Origin: SHZI01 sp038214295
Lineage (GTDB): Bacteria; Pseudomonadota; Gammaproteobacteria; Steroidobacterales; GCA-2729495
Length of the DNA: 23,486 nt
Assembly (NCBI GenBank): GCA_038214295.1
Contig: JBBQSA010000051.1
Coordinates: 1-23,486 of the forward strand
Direction of reading: 5' to 3'
Shown piece by piece: positions 8,674 to 16,396 of the stretch. Position 1 is the stretch's first letter, and every line of letters begins with the position of its first letter. The position numbers were made by a program, and so were the translations under genes. The notes beneath the pieces were generated by a model. That model was not told where the DNA came from, ran no database searches, and worked only from the letters and a program-made list of their open reading frames with translations.

Positions 8674-9525
8674 TCACTCGTGATTCGGGGCCACCGGCGG
8701 CGGACCAAACAACGCACAGAACACCTTTTCACCAAGCCCAGCGGCCAGTATCGACTGCTTGAACGAGTGCGTTCCGTTACTGATTTTCTGGAATGAAACC
8801 CGGGATTCCAGATGGTGCGCTTCCGCCGATGCCTTCATTGCAGATACCCAGTTCCTGGCGCGCGCAATTCGGGTCACACCCTGGTCGCCGTCGAGGCGGG
8901 CACTGCGTCGAAATCCGGACTTCGTGGAGTCCTTGGTACCGACCATAACCGTCACCGGGACCGACAGGAACTCCTCGGCATCGAAGCGCACGTCCGGCAG
9001 CTTGTTGCTGATCCGCGTGCCGAATGGAAAACGCCTGGTTGCATCGGGAAACGTGTACCACCCGGCGCCAGCGACGACGGCGGCCGCCACACGGTGTGGA
9101 TTGGCCATCAGGTAGCGATGCGCGAACTGCGCGCCGCCCGAAAAGCCGAACAGGTAGAAGCGTTCACCACTCGCCGGGGTCATCGCGGACACTTCGGCGA
9201 CGATCAGGTTCAGCGCGATGTCCGCCCGCTTGCCGCGTCCGACTCGCCCCAGGCGCTGGAAATCCGGGTGTTCCTCGGCCGTGAATATCGGCGCAACCAG
9301 GATTGCCCCATAGATGTCGCAATAGCCGGCCAGCAGACGAGCGTGCTGATCAGCATTGCGGGACATGCCGTGGACAGAAACGAAAAGGGGTGGCTTTTCG
9401 GAAATCGTGGCCGGCACATACACCAGGTACTCCTGACCTGGATCCGCCTGCAGCACGCGGCGGACGAGGCGTTTACGCCCGGGCCGCAATGTCGGTTTGG
9501 CTTGTTCCGTCGTCGGTGCGAGCAT
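8674..9525 (-). CDS. Alpha/beta hydrolase, PHB-depolymerase/esterase-like
   Basis: About 283 residues with no signal peptide, so cytoplasmic. The alpha/beta-hydrolase fold is shown by the oxyanion segment 'VSVHGMSRNAD', the nucleophile elbow 'LFGFSGGAQFAHRY' (Ser133 counting from the ATG at 9537), acid Asp203 in 'VGTKDS' and His257 in 'GTHSFK'. The family resembles LpqC/poly(3-hydroxybutyrate)-depolymerase-like esterases. ATG 9525 is preferred over ATG 9537 because GGAGG lies five bases upstream of it. It overlaps the end of the DUF1611-like gene by about 50 bp and is followed four bases later by the pseudohydrolase-HlyD gene, whose N-terminal domain is an inactivated paralogue. It could release or trim the product of the neighbouring ligases; the bond it cleaves is unknown. 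Confidence 0.85.
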   Translation of the reverse strand: MLAPTTEQAKPTLRPGRKRLVRRVLQADPGQEYLVYVPATISEKPPLFVSVHGMSRNADQHARLLAGYCDIYGAILVAPIFTAEEHPDFQRLGRVGRGKRADIALNLIVAEVSAMTPASGERFYLFGFSGGAQFAHRYLMANPHRVAAAVVAGAGWYTFPDATRRFPFGTRISNKLPDVRFDAEEFLSVPVTVMVGTKDSTKSGFRRSARLDGDQGVTRIARARNWVSAMKASAEAHHLESRVSFQKISNGTHSFKQSILAAGLGEKVFCALFGPPPVAPNHE

Positions 9526-10639
9526 CGATCCCTCCATTGATAATTCTAAGCTTCTGGACTTTCGCCAGAATTCCGCGGGCGACCTGGGCTTGCCCCAGGT
9601 CGTCGCGTGAGAATGTCGCGATCCCGGTTGCTGCTGATGCCTCGACCTGCTGAAGGGGCGAGGCGGTCAACAGCCCGCCAAGCCCGGCGATGGGAATTCC
9701 ACGCTGCTTCAGCCAGTTCACGCCGGCCACTGCGCCCATGGCATCACCGGCCGCAAAAAATACTCCACCAACCATCGTCTTGAATACCGGCGACTCAAGC
9801 AGCGCAGCCGTTTCGGCTTGCAACATGCCGTCTGCGACTTCGAGAATAATCGCGTCCACGCCGGCTTCGGCAAGGTGGACGACGAGAGTCACGAGAATCT
9901 GCTCGAGGTCGGCCAGGGATACAAGGTAGGTCGATACGAAGCCGGCATCGGTGAAGTCGAGCACCGGATCGGCACCCGCGTCCTTCAGGAGCCAGGTATC
10001 GCCGCCCGCGCCAGTACCGGTGATCTTGCCGTACCCGACCCGCAGTCCGGCCAGGGTCAGGCCCCGCACGAGAAATGCCGCCGAGGTTGTCTTGCCGGCG
10101 TCCATGGCGGTACCGACGACAGCAATCGTGGTTGGTCCCGGGGCGACTGACTGGTCTACCCGCCGAAGGCCGTGATCGCACAGATTTACCCGCTTCCCGT
10201 CAGGCCGAAGCACGTATCCGATCGGAGTGATCAACGACGGTCCATTGCCAATGCGCGCGTGCCACGAGAGTGCCTTGGCGGCAACGCCGCCACCCGCCAC
10301 GAGGTGGCACGGCCCCGGAGTCTTCGGCACCACGGCCTCGAACTGGTTGGACGCGTAACGATTGCCATAGGCGACGACGATCTCGTCGCCCGGGAACAGG
10401 TTCTTCCGGCGGCCATTCCGCAGCTGCAACCCACGGTGAAAACCGAGGGCATCCACCCGGGCGAGAACCAGGTCTCCCGCCCGGGGCGGTGACGCCTGAC
10501 GCCCTATCTGGAGTGGCTGCGCACGCGGGACGCGCCGCGTCGTAAAGGCCCAGGCGGCGCTGGCCAGCCGCCGTGCGTCCGGCGACGACCCGACTCTGAC
10601 GGCCGTCGTGTAGATCCCGTCGATGTCCCCGTCATCCAT
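9473..10639 (-). CDS. P-loop protein, DUF1611/BioD-like
   Basis: About 388 residues. The C-terminal half is a P-loop NTPase-type domain: Walker A 'GTAMDAGKTT' at about residues 176-185, then 'GYGKITGTGAGGDTWLLKDAGADPVLDFTDAG' and 'IILEVADGMLQAET', the arrangement of DUF1611 (which includes DgcN-type D-amino-acid enzymes) and of dethiobiotin synthetase. The N-terminal ~165 residues are a separate, beta-rich segment ('GDLVLARVDALGFHRGLQLRNGRRKNLFPGDEIVVAYGNRYA') that I do not recognise. The first ATG (10639) is chosen; an upstream in-frame TTG at 10678 would add 13 residues. It is first in a four-gene minus-strand operon and is divergent from a secreted hydrolase. By context it probably prepares or activates a substrate for the ligases, which is an inference. 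Confidence 0.75.
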   Translation of the reverse strand: MDDGDIDGIYTTAVRVGSSPDARRLASAAWAFTTRRVPRAQPLQIGRQASPPRAGDLVLARVDALGFHRGLQLRNGRRKNLFPGDEIVVAYGNRYASNQFEAVVPKTPGPCHLVAGGGVAAKALSWHARIGNGPSLITPIGYVLRPDGKRVNLCDHGLRRVDQSVAPGPTTIAVVGTAMDAGKTTSAAFLVRGLTLAGLRVGYGKITGTGAGGDTWLLKDAGADPVLDFTDAGFVSTYLVSLADLEQILVTLVVHLAEAGVDAIILEVADGMLQAETAALLESPVFKTMVGGVFFAAGDAMGAVAGVNWLKQRGIPIAGLGGLLTASPLQQVEASAATGIATFSRDDLGQAQVARGILAKVQKLRIINGGIDARTDDGTSQTDIAARA

Positions 10640-10977
10640 TAACGATGAGCCCCATTTGGTCAGCCGAAACGGCCTCAACCCGCCCTCCGCAGGTTCGAGG
10701 CCAGCACCCAGTGCGGCAATCCGTAGATCCGGCAGAGAAAATACTCAGAACCACGCCCGGCGACCTTCTTTTGCGCTTTAATGGCCGCCGAAAGCCCATT
10801 AACCTGCATCTAGAACATTGACACATTCCCCGTGCAAACGCATTGGCCGCTAGACATAATCTGCCCGCCGGATCCGAAGGCGGCTGGCGCGGAGCGTCCC
10901 GACCACCCCACGGGTCAGCACGCCTCGAACGGCAGGAATTTCCATTCGCCACGGGCCATCTGCCACGGAGAAGTGTC
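10640..10977. other. Divergent intergenic control region
   Basis: A 338-bp gap between the starts of the minus-strand operon and the plus-strand secreted hydrolase gene. It should hold both promoters. It contains a 25-bp inverted repeat (10778-10802) and a TTGACA at 10818-10823. No -10 element at normal spacing from that TTGACA was found, so promoter positions are not assigned. No convincing gene lies within. Confidence 0.5.
10778..10802. promoter_or_regulatory. Operator-like inverted repeat TTAATGG-N11-CCATTAA
   Basis: Two perfect 7-bp arms separated by 11 bp, centred in the divergent region between the ligase/hydrolase operon and the secreted hydrolase. Arm length and spacing fit a dimeric helix-turn-helix regulator binding two successive major grooves. 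No regulator gene lies in the cluster, so the protein that would bind is unknown. No T-run follows on either strand, arguing against a terminator. Confidence 0.4.
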
Positions 10978-11961
10978 GTGATCAGATCGCCCATAGCGGC
11001 GATGATTATTGTGCTGTCGATTACCGGACCGGCCCTGGCTCGGGACACGGTGTGCCTGCAGTCCGCAGGGTGCCGCGGCGAAATCACCATGAGCAGCGGC
11101 GGCACCGTCAAATTCTACCGCTCGTTGCCGCTGGTCCGCAACGATTCGGTTCAGCGCGTCGTCCTCATCATACATGGGAACAAGCGGGATGCCGACCACT
11201 ACTTCGACAGCGCCGTTTCGGTCGCCAGAACCGAACATCGGCTCGGTGACGTACTCGTACTGGCTCCGGCGTTTCCCACGCCGCGCGACCATCCGGCGCC
11301 GGGTGATCACTACTGGAGTTCGGGTGGCTGGAAAATGGGCAACAGGTCACTCGATGCGAAGCGCATCAGCTCCTTCTCCGTCATCGACGAACTGCTCGCG
11401 CTGCTGTGCCCGGCCGAACCGGGACTTTTCCCGCAGATCAGTACGGTCGTGATCATCGGCCATTCCGCCGGGGCCCAGTTCGTCGGCCGCTATGCGGCGG
11501 GCGGGCGTGGTTGTGCAAGCCGTTCGGTCGAGGTGCGTTACGTTGTCATGAATCCATCCAGCTACCTCTACCTCGATGGCCGACGCAAGTCATCATCGAC
11601 TGGCCGTTTCGCATTCCCGGATGCTGGCTGCCGCCGGTACGACGACTACAAGTACGGCCTGCGCAAACTCAATGCATACCTGAGGCGCGTTGGTGACGAA
11701 CAAATCAGCGCCCAACTTTTCGCCAGGCACACCTATTTCGTGGCCGGTGATGCGGATACACGCACCGACAGCAGCCTGGATACTCGCTGTGAGGCCCGCG
11801 TGCAGGGGCCAAACCGGCTGGCGCGATTCCTGAATTACCGGGAGTACTCGCTGCTGTTTCCGGACTGGTCCGGGTCTGAGTTCATCACGGTACCGGGGAT
11901 CGGCCACGATGCTCGGGCAATGTTGCTGAGTGACGCCGTGCGAAGAATCACGTATCACTGA
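10978..11961 (+). CDS. Secreted alpha/beta hydrolase
   Basis: 327 residues from GTG 10978, chosen because GGAG lies 7 bases upstream and because it places a clean signal peptide at the N-terminus ('MIRSPIAAMIIVLSITGPALA', cleavage near residue 21). The mature protein has the oxyanion segment 'LIIHGNKRDADHY', nucleophile elbow 'GHSAGAQFVGRY' (S163), an Asp in 'FVAGDADT' (D258 or D260) and His in 'PGIGHDA' (H310). Several Cys (residues 26, 32, 144, 179, 218, 271) could form disulfides in the periplasm. The 'HGxxRxAD' and 'S-x-GAQF-x-x-RY' patterns are shared with the cytoplasmic hydrolase of the operon, so the two are probably distant paralogues. It ends 14 bp inside the opposing YheC/D-like gene. 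It probably acts on the exported product or an external substrate. Confidence 0.82.
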   Translation: MIRSPIAAMIIVLSITGPALARDTVCLQSAGCRGEITMSSGGTVKFYRSLPLVRNDSVQRVVLIIHGNKRDADHYFDSAVSVARTEHRLGDVLVLAPAFPTPRDHPAPGDHYWSSGGWKMGNRSLDAKRISSFSVIDELLALLCPAEPGLFPQISTVVIIGHSAGAQFVGRYAAGGRGCASRSVEVRYVVMNPSSYLYLDGRRKSSSTGRFAFPDAGCRRYDDYKYGLRKLNAYLRRVGDEQISAQLFARHTYFVAGDADTRTDSSLDTRCEARVQGPNRLARFLNYREYSLLFPDWSGSEFITVPGIGHDARAMLLSDAVRRITYH

Positions 11962-13138
11962 GCCCGGCGTGGTCGATCTTTGCCTTGAGGAATCCCGCGA
12001 GGTGCGCGACATGCGGTTGGACCCACCGTCGATAGCTCTGCTCGTCGTCTGACTGCCACTCGAACAGTTGCGTTTCCGAGCCAAAGCCGGCCACGCCGGG
12101 TTTCGAATTGACTTCAACGAGATGCAGGTTCTTGTCGCTGTCGATAATAAAATCCAGCCCGATTTCCATCAGGCTCCCGGGGAAATACGTCTCCAGGTGC
12201 AGGCAGACGCCCAGCGATACCCGCCTGATCTCCTGCTCGAGTTGCAGAGACGCCCGGTCGCCAAACAACTCTGCAAGGAGCGACTCGGTAACGCGTATGG
12301 AGCCCCCCTGGAAGATATTCGAAAGATCGCTACCCACAGGCGCGAGACGCGTTTCGAGAATTGAGTGCCAGTTGCTGCCGTCATTGACCATGACGACACG
12401 GACGTCGAAAACCGCGCCATCGGCCCGGAGTGACTCGATGCCTTCCTGGATAATGTATGACTGGTCGCCCACAACGCCCTGGACGATGCTTACTGCAGCC
12501 TCCAGGGTGACCGGCGCAAAAAGCCGCTGCCCGCCCTGGTCATAGTACTTCAACGAAAAACCGCGCGGCTCCGTTCGAAGCACGAAGATCCTGTTGCCGC
12601 GGTTCCCTGCCCTCGGCTTGATGAAGACGCTGCTTGCCCGCCCGACAAATGTTTCGACCTGACTCAAGGCGCCGGTGTATTCCTCCGTGTGCGGGTGCAG
12701 ATCCGGGTCGTATTCCCGAATAACCTCATACGCCTTGCGCTTGTTTGACACCATCTCGGCGAATGCATAAGGAACGTAAACTCGAATCTGGTTGTCCTTC
12801 ACCCACCGCTTGAAGCGACTGTAGCCCATACCCTGCCTGAGCAATCGGCGCGTGCCGTACGTCCAGTTGGCATTTACCTGTGGAACCGGCTGTATCGTCG
12901 CCAGCAGGCCGTCTCCGTCTATCGTGTAACCGGGTACTGCGCCAGGCGACTTGATGTCGCGCGGTGAAAAGAGGAACACCCTGATACCCATCGGGCAGAG
13001 CACCCGGTCGATCAGGAACGCGCGATTGATCAGCGACGGACTAAGTTCGTCCTTCGGATTCTTCTCGGTCGAACAGTTGCACAACAGGCCAACGTATCTG
13101 ATCGCCTGGCCCGGGGCCTGCTCTTGGGAATTATTCAT
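11948..13138 (-). CDS. YheC/YheD-type ATP-grasp ligase
   Basis: 396 residues. The N-terminal ~120 residues form a pre-ATP-grasp domain ('YVGLLCNCSTEKNPKDELSP...LIDRVLCPMGIRVFLFSPRDI'). The ATP-grasp domain follows with K174 ('VFIKPRAGNRGNRI'), the nucleotide-binding 'YIIQEGIE', 'VFDVRVVMVNDGSNWHSI' and 'SNIFQGGS', and an intact metal site: D329 in 'MEIGLDFIID' and E342/N344 in 'HLVEVNSKPG'. This matches the YheC/D family, first known from Bacillus spore-coat-associated proteins and presumed to form amide bonds. It is the third ATP-grasp in the cluster. The start is ATG 13138 with no strong Shine-Dalgarno. It converges on the secreted hydrolase (14-bp overlap) and probably has its own promoter. 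Confidence 0.85.
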   Translation of the reverse strand: MNNSQEQAPGQAIRYVGLLCNCSTEKNPKDELSPSLINRAFLIDRVLCPMGIRVFLFSPRDIKSPGAVPGYTIDGDGLLATIQPVPQVNANWTYGTRRLLRQGMGYSRFKRWVKDNQIRVYVPYAFAEMVSNKRKAYEVIREYDPDLHPHTEEYTGALSQVETFVGRASSVFIKPRAGNRGNRIFVLRTEPRGFSLKYYDQGGQRLFAPVTLEAAVSIVQGVVGDQSYIIQEGIESLRADGAVFDVRVVMVNDGSNWHSILETRLAPVGSDLSNIFQGGSIRVTESLLAELFGDRASLQLEQEIRRVSLGVCLHLETYFPGSLMEIGLDFIIDSDKNLHLVEVNSKPGVAGFGSETQLFEWQSDDEQSYRRWVQPHVAHLAGFLKAKIDHAGLSDT

Positions 13139-13190
13139 TTGTACCGGCGTCAGCTAGGAAGGGAACATTCAAACACTAAGGGAATGGCTA

Positions 13191-13623
13191 TTACCACAAT
13201 AGAACACCCCACGAACTGAGCCTGCCAGCCCGGAGGGCCAGCCCCAGCCCGAGCAGTACCAGCGCCAGGCTGCCCGGTCCCGGGAGCGGCTGGACGTCGC
13301 CCGCGCGGACCAGCATGAAGTCCCACTGGTCGGTCTGGTGGTAGTCCACCTGATGTGTGCCGGCCCGCAAGAAGAGGGTCCAGGGCAGCTCGAACCACGG
13401 CTCCACGGCGCCGGTCTGTTGCACACCGATCCAGCGCGAGTCATGCGAAGCCATTGATCGTAAGGCCGGCGGCCACGGCGTAACCGTTGAGGTCCCGGCC
13501 GAAGAGCGTGGACTCCCAGGTACCCTGGCCCGGGACCACCACCGAGGCGCCGGCCGACAGCGACAGTGCCAGCGAGAGTGGCAGCAGCAGGCTTCCAGCG
13601 ATTCTCGAGACGGTGGCCATCAT
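13191..13623 (-). pseudogene. PEP-CTERM-type exported protein, frameshifted
   Basis: The start is intact: ATG 13623 with GGGAG upstream and a signal peptide ('MMATVSRIAGSLLLPLSLALSLSAGA'), followed by 'VPGQGTWESTLFGRDLNG', a beginning common in PEP-CTERM proteins. The frame stops at 13441 just after 'GLTINGFA'. The next frame continues without a gap: 'HDSRWIGVQQTG...PWFELPWTLFLRAG...WDFMLVRAGDV', then 'PLPGPGSLALVLLGLGLALRAGRL', a PEP-CTERM-like sorting tail (short motif, hydrophobic helix, basic end). Dropping one base near 13446 joins the halves into about 140 residues. Either a real frameshift mutation or a sequencing error. Exosortase would sort the intact protein; no exosortase gene is in the window. 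Confidence 0.62.
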
Positions 13624-13734
13624 GTTCTCCCATTGGGGATGCGAGGCATCCCCTGTCAGTTGATTCTGCGCGCTTCCAGGTCATGCAAACACCCCATGGA
13701 CTAAGTCTGTCAGCCGGTCGTCCCCCGGCACAGG

Positions 13735-13764
13735 CCAGATCCGTATGATCCAGATCCGTATGAT
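13735..13764 (+). repeat. Perfect 15-bp tandem duplication
   Basis: The unit CCAGATCCGTATGAT occurs twice head to tail, ending immediately before the GGAGG Shine-Dalgarno of the Rieske oxygenase gene. Each copy carries an out-of-frame ATG. It looks like a recent slippage duplication in the leader. Confidence 0.85.
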
Positions 13765-13772
13765 GGAGGCTG

Positions 13773-14726
13773 ATGGATATTCAGCCAACGCCCGCCCTGA
13801 CCGTCTCCAGCGGCCACTGGTACGCGGTCGTGAGTTCCCGGGAACTCAAGGGCAGCCCGGTCGCGAAGACACGCTTCGGCGAGCGGCTGGTGTTCTGGCG
13901 CGACGACAGTGGCCAGCCGGTGTGCTTCGAGGACCGCTGCGCGCATCGCGGGGCGGCGTTGAGCCTCGGGACAGTCCGCGACGGACAGATCGTCTGCCCT
14001 TTCCACGGTCTCTGCTACGACCCAACCGGCCGCTGCGTCAGGGTACCGCCGGAGGGCGACCGGGCGATCCCGGGGTCGCTGAAGGTCCCGACCCGGCCGG
14101 TCGCGGAAGGCGATGGCATGGTGTGGCTGTGGCGCGGCCCGCCGTTGGATGCCGAGATGCTGCCACTGTTGCCAGCACTGCCGCGGCTCGCCCTCGTCGA
14201 GGGTCTCGCGTACGGCGAGGCCACATGGACCTGGAACGGGCACTACACCCGTTGCATCGAGGGCGTGATCGACTTCAGCCACCTGCCGTTCGTGCACCCC
14301 GGCAGCATCGGCCGGGGAATTCGCGACCCGCAGTGCTCGGTGTCGGTCGAGTCGATCCCCGACGGCTTCCGCGCCTCGCTTGCCAGGCAACCCTTAGACC
14401 GGCAGTTCATCGAACTGATCTACCCGAACGTGTGGCTGAACAGAATCGGTCCCGGCTACGTGCTCGGCGCGCTCTTCGCGCCGGTCGACGACACGCACAC
14501 CGAGGCATACCTCCGCTGGTACTACCCGCAGGGGCTACGCTGGCTCCGGCCCCTGATCGACGTACTCGGCCGGGTCTCGCAACGGGTGGTATTCAGGGAC
14601 GACCAGCCGATCCTGGCCTCGCAGCGGCCCGTCAATGTCGACGACGCGGACAGCGACAAGCTGTTACCCAGCGACGCGACCCTGATTGCGTACCGCCGCC
14701 TGCGGCGGGCGCACCGCTGGGAGTGA
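13773..14726 (+). CDS. Rieske [2Fe-2S] non-heme iron oxygenase, terminal oxygenase subunit
   Basis: 317 residues. The N-terminal Rieske domain has both cluster ligand pairs: C56-A-H58 in 'EDRCAHRGAALSLG' and C75-P-F-H78 in 'VCPFHGLCYDPTGRC'. The catalytic domain carries the mononuclear-iron motif D167-x-x-H170-x4-H175 ('GVIDFSHLPFVH'). This is the layout of ring-hydroxylating and O-demethylating oxygenases of the VanA / pheophorbide a oxygenase type, which use reductase-supplied electrons and O2. The length is on the short side. No ferredoxin or reductase gene is adjacent, so electrons must come from a partner encoded elsewhere. ATG 13773 is preceded by GGAGG at three-base spacing. The substrate is unknown. 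It is convergent with the LysR gene. Confidence 0.88.
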   Translation: MDIQPTPALTVSSGHWYAVVSSRELKGSPVAKTRFGERLVFWRDDSGQPVCFEDRCAHRGAALSLGTVRDGQIVCPFHGLCYDPTGRCVRVPPEGDRAIPGSLKVPTRPVAEGDGMVWLWRGPPLDAEMLPLLPALPRLALVEGLAYGEATWTWNGHYTRCIEGVIDFSHLPFVHPGSIGRGIRDPQCSVSVESIPDGFRASLARQPLDRQFIELIYPNVWLNRIGPGYVLGALFAPVDDTHTEAYLRWYYPQGLRWLRPLIDVLGRVSQRVVFRDDQPILASQRPVNVDDADSDKLLPSDATLIAYRRLRRAHRWE

Positions 14727-14798
14727 GGCGTTGACGGGCTAGGGCGGGCGTGGCCTTGTCACAAGTGGGCGCCGCACCAGTGCACGACAAGGCGGTGC

Positions 14799-15701
14799 CT
14801 ATGCATGGTGCTGCTCGGCGCAGGCGTCTCGAACACAACCACGAAGCCAGCGATGGGCCGGATCTCCATCCAGCCGCGGATGCCAGAGCAACGACACCGT
14901 GAACTGCGGGATTGGTAGTGGCACTGGGAAGCTGTGCATCCCGGCGAACAACTTCCCAGTGTGCCGTTCGTGAACGGTCGCAACAAGATCCGAGGCTCTT
15001 GCTAAAGCCAACGCAGCGGAGAAGCCGCCAACGATCGTGCCGATCTCACGTTTCAGCCCAAGTTCCGCCAAGGCGTCGTCGACATGGCCCCTCTCATTGT
15101 CTCGACGGGAGACGTGGACGTGAGCTGCGGTGGCATAGCGGGAGGGCGTAATTTTGCCCTTGCTCAGCGGGTGTCCAACACGCACCACACCGACGTAGCG
15201 ATCCCGAAACAGCGCCTGAGCACGCACCTCCGGACCAATGGCGTTATCAATTACTCCCGTTTCCAGATCAACCGATCCATCACGCAGCGGCCCACTCGTC
15301 TTCTCCAGCTTGTGCAGAAAGTGCAATCGAACACCGGGGGCTTCTTTACAAATGCGAGCCAGGAGTTCGGCTCCGAAGTTCTCCACAAAGCCCTCGCTAG
15401 CGCGAAACGTGAATGTTCGATCAAGCTGTTCAAGATCGAGTTTGTTAGCGGGACGCAATGCCGCTTCAGCGGCATGAACAAGTTGACTGACGGAATCGCG
15501 AAGTTCCATCGCTCGCGGCGATGCGACCAAGCCGCGTCCAGCCCTCACCAGCAGTGGATCCCCCGTCGCCTCCCGAAGGCGCGCCAGTGACCGACTCATC
15601 GCCGAGGGGCTGAGCCGCAGGCGCCGCGCGGCGCGGGCAACACTGCCCTCCGCCAACAGGACATCCAGCGCAAAGAGCAGATTCAGATCCGGCCTGGCCA
15701 T
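14799..15701 (-). CDS. LysR-family transcriptional regulator
   Basis: 300 residues from ATG 15701, chosen over a start 15 codons upstream because GAGGAA lies just upstream and family members begin at 'PDLNLLFALDVLL'. The N-terminal winged helix-turn-helix is clear ('LNLLFALDVLLAEGSVARAARRLRLSPSAMSRSLARLREATGDPLLVRAGRGLVAS'). The rest is the LysR substrate-binding domain, which senses a small-molecule inducer. The subtype is NodD/LinR/PcpR-like by the N-terminal wording, a loose judgement. It is divergent from the cupin-efflux pair, with a palindrome in the shared promoter region, so it most likely controls those genes and itself. Confidence 0.93.
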   Translation of the reverse strand: MARPDLNLLFALDVLLAEGSVARAARRLRLSPSAMSRSLARLREATGDPLLVRAGRGLVASPRAMELRDSVSQLVHAAEAALRPANKLDLEQLDRTFTFRASEGFVENFGAELLARICKEAPGVRLHFLHKLEKTSGPLRDGSVDLETGVIDNAIGPEVRAQALFRDRYVGVVRVGHPLSKGKITPSRYATAAHVHVSRRDNERGHVDDALAELGLKREIGTIVGGFSAALALARASDLVATVHERHTGKLFAGMHSFPVPLPIPQFTVSLLWHPRLDGDPAHRWLRGCVRDACAEQHHA

Positions 15702-15743
15702 GGCGTGTTCCTCAATGCTTTTACTGATATAGGGCGCCACATG

Positions 15744-15760
15744 CACTTATAGAGTGCAAA
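15744..15760. promoter_or_regulatory. Palindromic operator TGCACT-N5-AGTGCA
   Basis: Perfect 6-bp arms around a 5-bp AT-rich centre, 42 bp upstream of the LysR start and 90 bp upstream of the cupin start. Its place between a LysR gene and its divergent neighbours is where LysR proteins normally bind. The arms do not give the classical T-N11-A directly, so the assignment rests on symmetry and position. Confidence 0.55.
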
Positions 15761-15850
15761 TGATGCGCCTTCCGCCATGTCACTTCAATCACTACCTTGG
15801 CGGGCAGAAGCCTGGACGGATCACGTCCAGGCAGAGCCGGAGAAGAGGAC

Positions 15851-16396
15851 ATGGCCCGCAACACTCTTGAACTGTCGATCGAGGGAATCAGGGCGGCGTG
15901 GGGACCGCTTAGCACTCAAGTGGTCGCCGCTTGTCAGCGATACCTGGAGGATCTTCTAAAAGCGCCCGCTACAGAGGACTGGTTGTCAGCGCTGCATAGG
16001 GACGCGCCAGCCAACAAGGAGCTGTACCGCGACCCACAACACGGGTTTGTGTTGCTGGCGCACTCGGAATTCGCAGGGCTGTATAGACCCCCGCATGACC
16101 ACGGTAGGGGGTGGGTCATTTATGCGATACAGCAAGGTGAAATCGAGATGGGAACCTATGCCCGGATCAACAACCGGGATGGCAGCGCGAAGCTCGTCAA
16201 GAGAAACGCGACGGTGGTACGCCCCGGTCAGGTCCAGGTCTATCTGCCCGGAGACATTCATGACACCCGGTGCCTGACAGGGCCTGCGCTCCTGCTCCGC
16301 TTTACGGAGCGAGACCTGACAAAGGAGGACAAAGAAGAGCACCAGGTGACGAGGTATGTGGAGCGGAGCGGCGTCTGGACCTCAGGCGCGCCATGA
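15851..16396 (+). CDS. Cupin-fold metal-dependent protein, cysteine-dioxygenase-like
   Basis: 181 residues from ATG 15851, which has AGAGG upstream. The double-stranded beta-helix core shows cupin motif 1 with H82-D-H84 ('PPHDHGRGWVIYAIQQGEIEMGTY') and motif 2 with H137 ('VRPGQVQVYLPGDIHDTR'), giving a three-His metal site like that of cysteine-dioxygenase-type cupins. Known relatives are Fe(II) dioxygenases acting on thiols or small acids, so enzyme activity is plausible but the substrate is not visible. The stop overlaps the ATG of the efflux gene (ATGA), so the two are translationally coupled. Divergent from the LysR gene, its likely regulator. Confidence 0.8.
   Translation: MARNTLELSIEGIRAAWGPLSTQVVAACQRYLEDLLKAPATEDWLSALHRDAPANKELYRDPQHGFVLLAHSEFAGLYRPPHDHGRGWVIYAIQQGEIEMGTYARINNRDGSAKLVKRNATVVRPGQVQVYLPGDIHDTRCLTGPALLLRFTERDLTKEDKEEHQVTRYVERSGVWTSGAP

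Noticed and set aside
8812..9540. Plus-strand open frame of 242 codons opposite the operon hydrolase
   Set aside because: Antisense to a gene with a complete catalytic triad; no family features.
10818..10860. TTGACA (10818) with CATAAT (10855) as a sigma-70 promoter
   Set aside because: The spacer would be 31 bp, far from the usual 16-18 bp, so the two elements do not form one promoter.
13745..14734. Long plus-strand open frame (329 codons) overlapping the Rieske gene
   Set aside because: It is rich in Arg/Pro/Ala with no recognisable family and lies in another frame of the clearly real Rieske oxygenase, a typical shadow in GC-rich DNA.
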